The notes beneath the pieces are model-generated. The model made no database searches and was not told where the DNA came from. It saw nothing but the letters and a program-made list of their open reading frames with translations. Shown one piece after another: positions 63,272-64,000 of a DNA stretch of 64,000 nucleotides. Made by a program: the position numbers and the translations under genes. Every line of letters starts with the position of its first letter. The first letter of the stretch is position 1. The stretch is from assembly GCA_020536535.1 (NCBI GenBank), contig JAHLWZ010000183.1, positions 55,818 to 119,817 on the forward strand, read 5' to 3'. The stretch is from Pelomyxa schiedti (Eukaryota > Evosea > Pelobiontida > Pelomyxidae).

Positions 63272-63690
63272 TTTTAGAATTGTGTGTGCGCAAGTGGTGG
63301 GTTGTTGTGGTAATTTTGACAATTGGCACTGAGGCCAGAAGGCGCACGGGGAAGTAAAAAATTTGCAACGCTAGGGAAAAGCCTAGGAAGCAGCAAAGTT
63401 ATTATTTTTTTTAAGGAAGAAAAATAAAAAAAAATCGAAAATCAATACAACGTCTCTGTTCTTCTGGGAAAGTGAATCGTCCCGACCCTGTGGAAAAATG
63501 TGACCTAAATCTTTCGTTTACGCGGATTCTTTGAGATCCGTGCTTCCCAGTTGTTTTGGGTGGGAGCTCGATCGATGTAAGATTCCTCCGGGAATAGATC
63601 CGGAGGTAGAGAGACAAAAGAATGAAAAAAAAGTTTACTTTTTGTTACTCTGTTAGATACAAATGTTTTCTATCAAACCCTCTTGCTCTC
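63272..63690. other. Intergenic interval, no gene seen
   Basis: 419 bp lie between the 5' end of the polytopic protein gene and the 3' end of the last gene, both on the minus strand. It holds A/T runs near 63420-63435 and nothing recognisable as RNA or protein. Confidence 0.5.
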
Positions 63691-64000
63691 TTAGGACTTG
63701 TCGCGGTGTGAGCGCCTGTGGTGGGATCCAGAGGCTTTCTCGGTGCTTCCAACGTCAGGGGACTTGCTCACTTCTACACTTCCTGTGATCTTGACACCAT
63801 GGTGCTTGTGGGTGGAGCTGTGATGGTGCTTCTTGGAGCTAGAGCTGGACTTGGATTTGTGGTGGTGGTGGCGGTGCGATGAACCCTTGGATGACACTTC
63901 AACACTCGCGGATAATTCTGCGGGTTTGGTTTCTGTGGAAACGGCAGCAGCGGCCTTGGAGCCAGCAGTGGCTGCTACATCCACCTTGGCAGAGCCTCCC
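63691..64000 (-). CDS. Ser/His-rich C-terminus of linker-family copy 3, partial
   Basis: The frame is open from the window edge and ends at a TAA at 63691-63693. The start of the visible part (GGSAKVDVAATAGSKAAAA) is identical in DNA over 121 bp to 39477-39597 in the Rho-kinase fusion gene. It then diverges into Ser/His/Lys-rich sequence (SSKKHHHSSTHKHHG) and ends SHHRRSHRDKS, with no coiled coil or kinase. The rest lies outside the window, so it is unknown whether a GTPase is encoded upstream. Confidence 0.75.
   Translation of the reverse strand, partial: GGSAKVDVAATAGSKAAAAVSTETKPAELSASVEVSSKGSSHRHHHHKSKSSSSSKKHHHSSTHKHHGVKITGSVEVSKSPDVGSTEKASGSHHRRSHRDKS

Overview
The window is a gene-dense stretch of a eukaryotic (protist) genome. 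Nearly every gene is split by short GT-AG introns, mostly 35-140 nt, with polypyrimidine tracts and CTAAC/TTAAT-like branch points. Gene spacing is typically 16-550 bp. The gene set points to an amoebozoan-type protist, with Archamoebae possible. It includes a Roco (LRR-Roc-COR-kinase) protein, a cAMP-receptor-like 7TM receptor, an Entamoeba-TMK-like receptor kinase, an annexin and core eukaryotic housekeeping genes. The species assignment is inference. There is one 100-N assembly gap (1376-1475). I saw no tRNA, rRNA, transposon or CRISPR array.

Layout. 1-1375 (+): Ser/Lys/Pro-rich repeat protein, cut by the gap. 1476-2672 (-): unrecognised Thr-rich protein, cut by the gap. 2773-4935 (-): Ras-like GTPase fused to an F-box and a Hint (Vint-type) domain. 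5111-5888 (+): claudin-like tetraspan protein. 6072-9802 (+): DHX16/Prp2 DEAH helicase. 9927-11426 (-): TRMO tRNA methyltransferase. 11549-14814 (+): ELP2. 14960-17813 (+): RPA1-like protein ending in a coiled coil. 18036-19381 (+): calcineurin-like phosphoesterase. 19398-25566 (-): vWA domain fused to an eEF1A-like GTPase. 25794-27316 (+): acid-sphingomyelinase-like phosphoesterase. 27569-28749 (+): C1-C1-RING protein. 29015-29879 (+): SR protein. 30000-37302 (-): Roco kinase with a degenerate Roc domain and a C-terminal PH-like domain. 37464-41097 (+): Rho-like GTPase, Ser/Lys-rich linker and protein kinase in one polypeptide. 41221-42597 (+): TAF4. 42719-43930 (+): divergent or decaying actin-related protein. 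43948-46820 (+): SWT1-like PIN nuclease. 47229-51542 (-): transmembrane receptor kinase. 51848-53217 (-): 7TM receptor. 53549-56696 (+): RCC1 repeats, F-box and ARF GTPase in one polypeptide. 56791-58045 (-): annexin. 58445-60162 (+): type I membrane protein. 60712-61436 (+): GOT1. 61646-63271 (-): intronless polytopic membrane protein. 63691-64000 (-): C-terminus of a third copy of the Ser/Lys-rich linker family.

The standout signal is a set of five multidomain proteins built around GTPase folds: Ras-F-box-Vint, vWA-eEF1A, Roc-COR-kinase-PH, Rho-linker-kinase and RCC1-F-box-ARF. In four of them the GTPase motifs are partly or largely degenerate, suggesting GTPase folds reused as binding or scaffold modules next to ubiquitin-ligase adaptors, kinases and a self-processing domain. 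The fusions rest on splice junctions I reconstructed by hand, so transcript evidence would be decisive. The other genes (splicing, tRNA modification, transcription, replication, secretion) are ordinary housekeeping functions.
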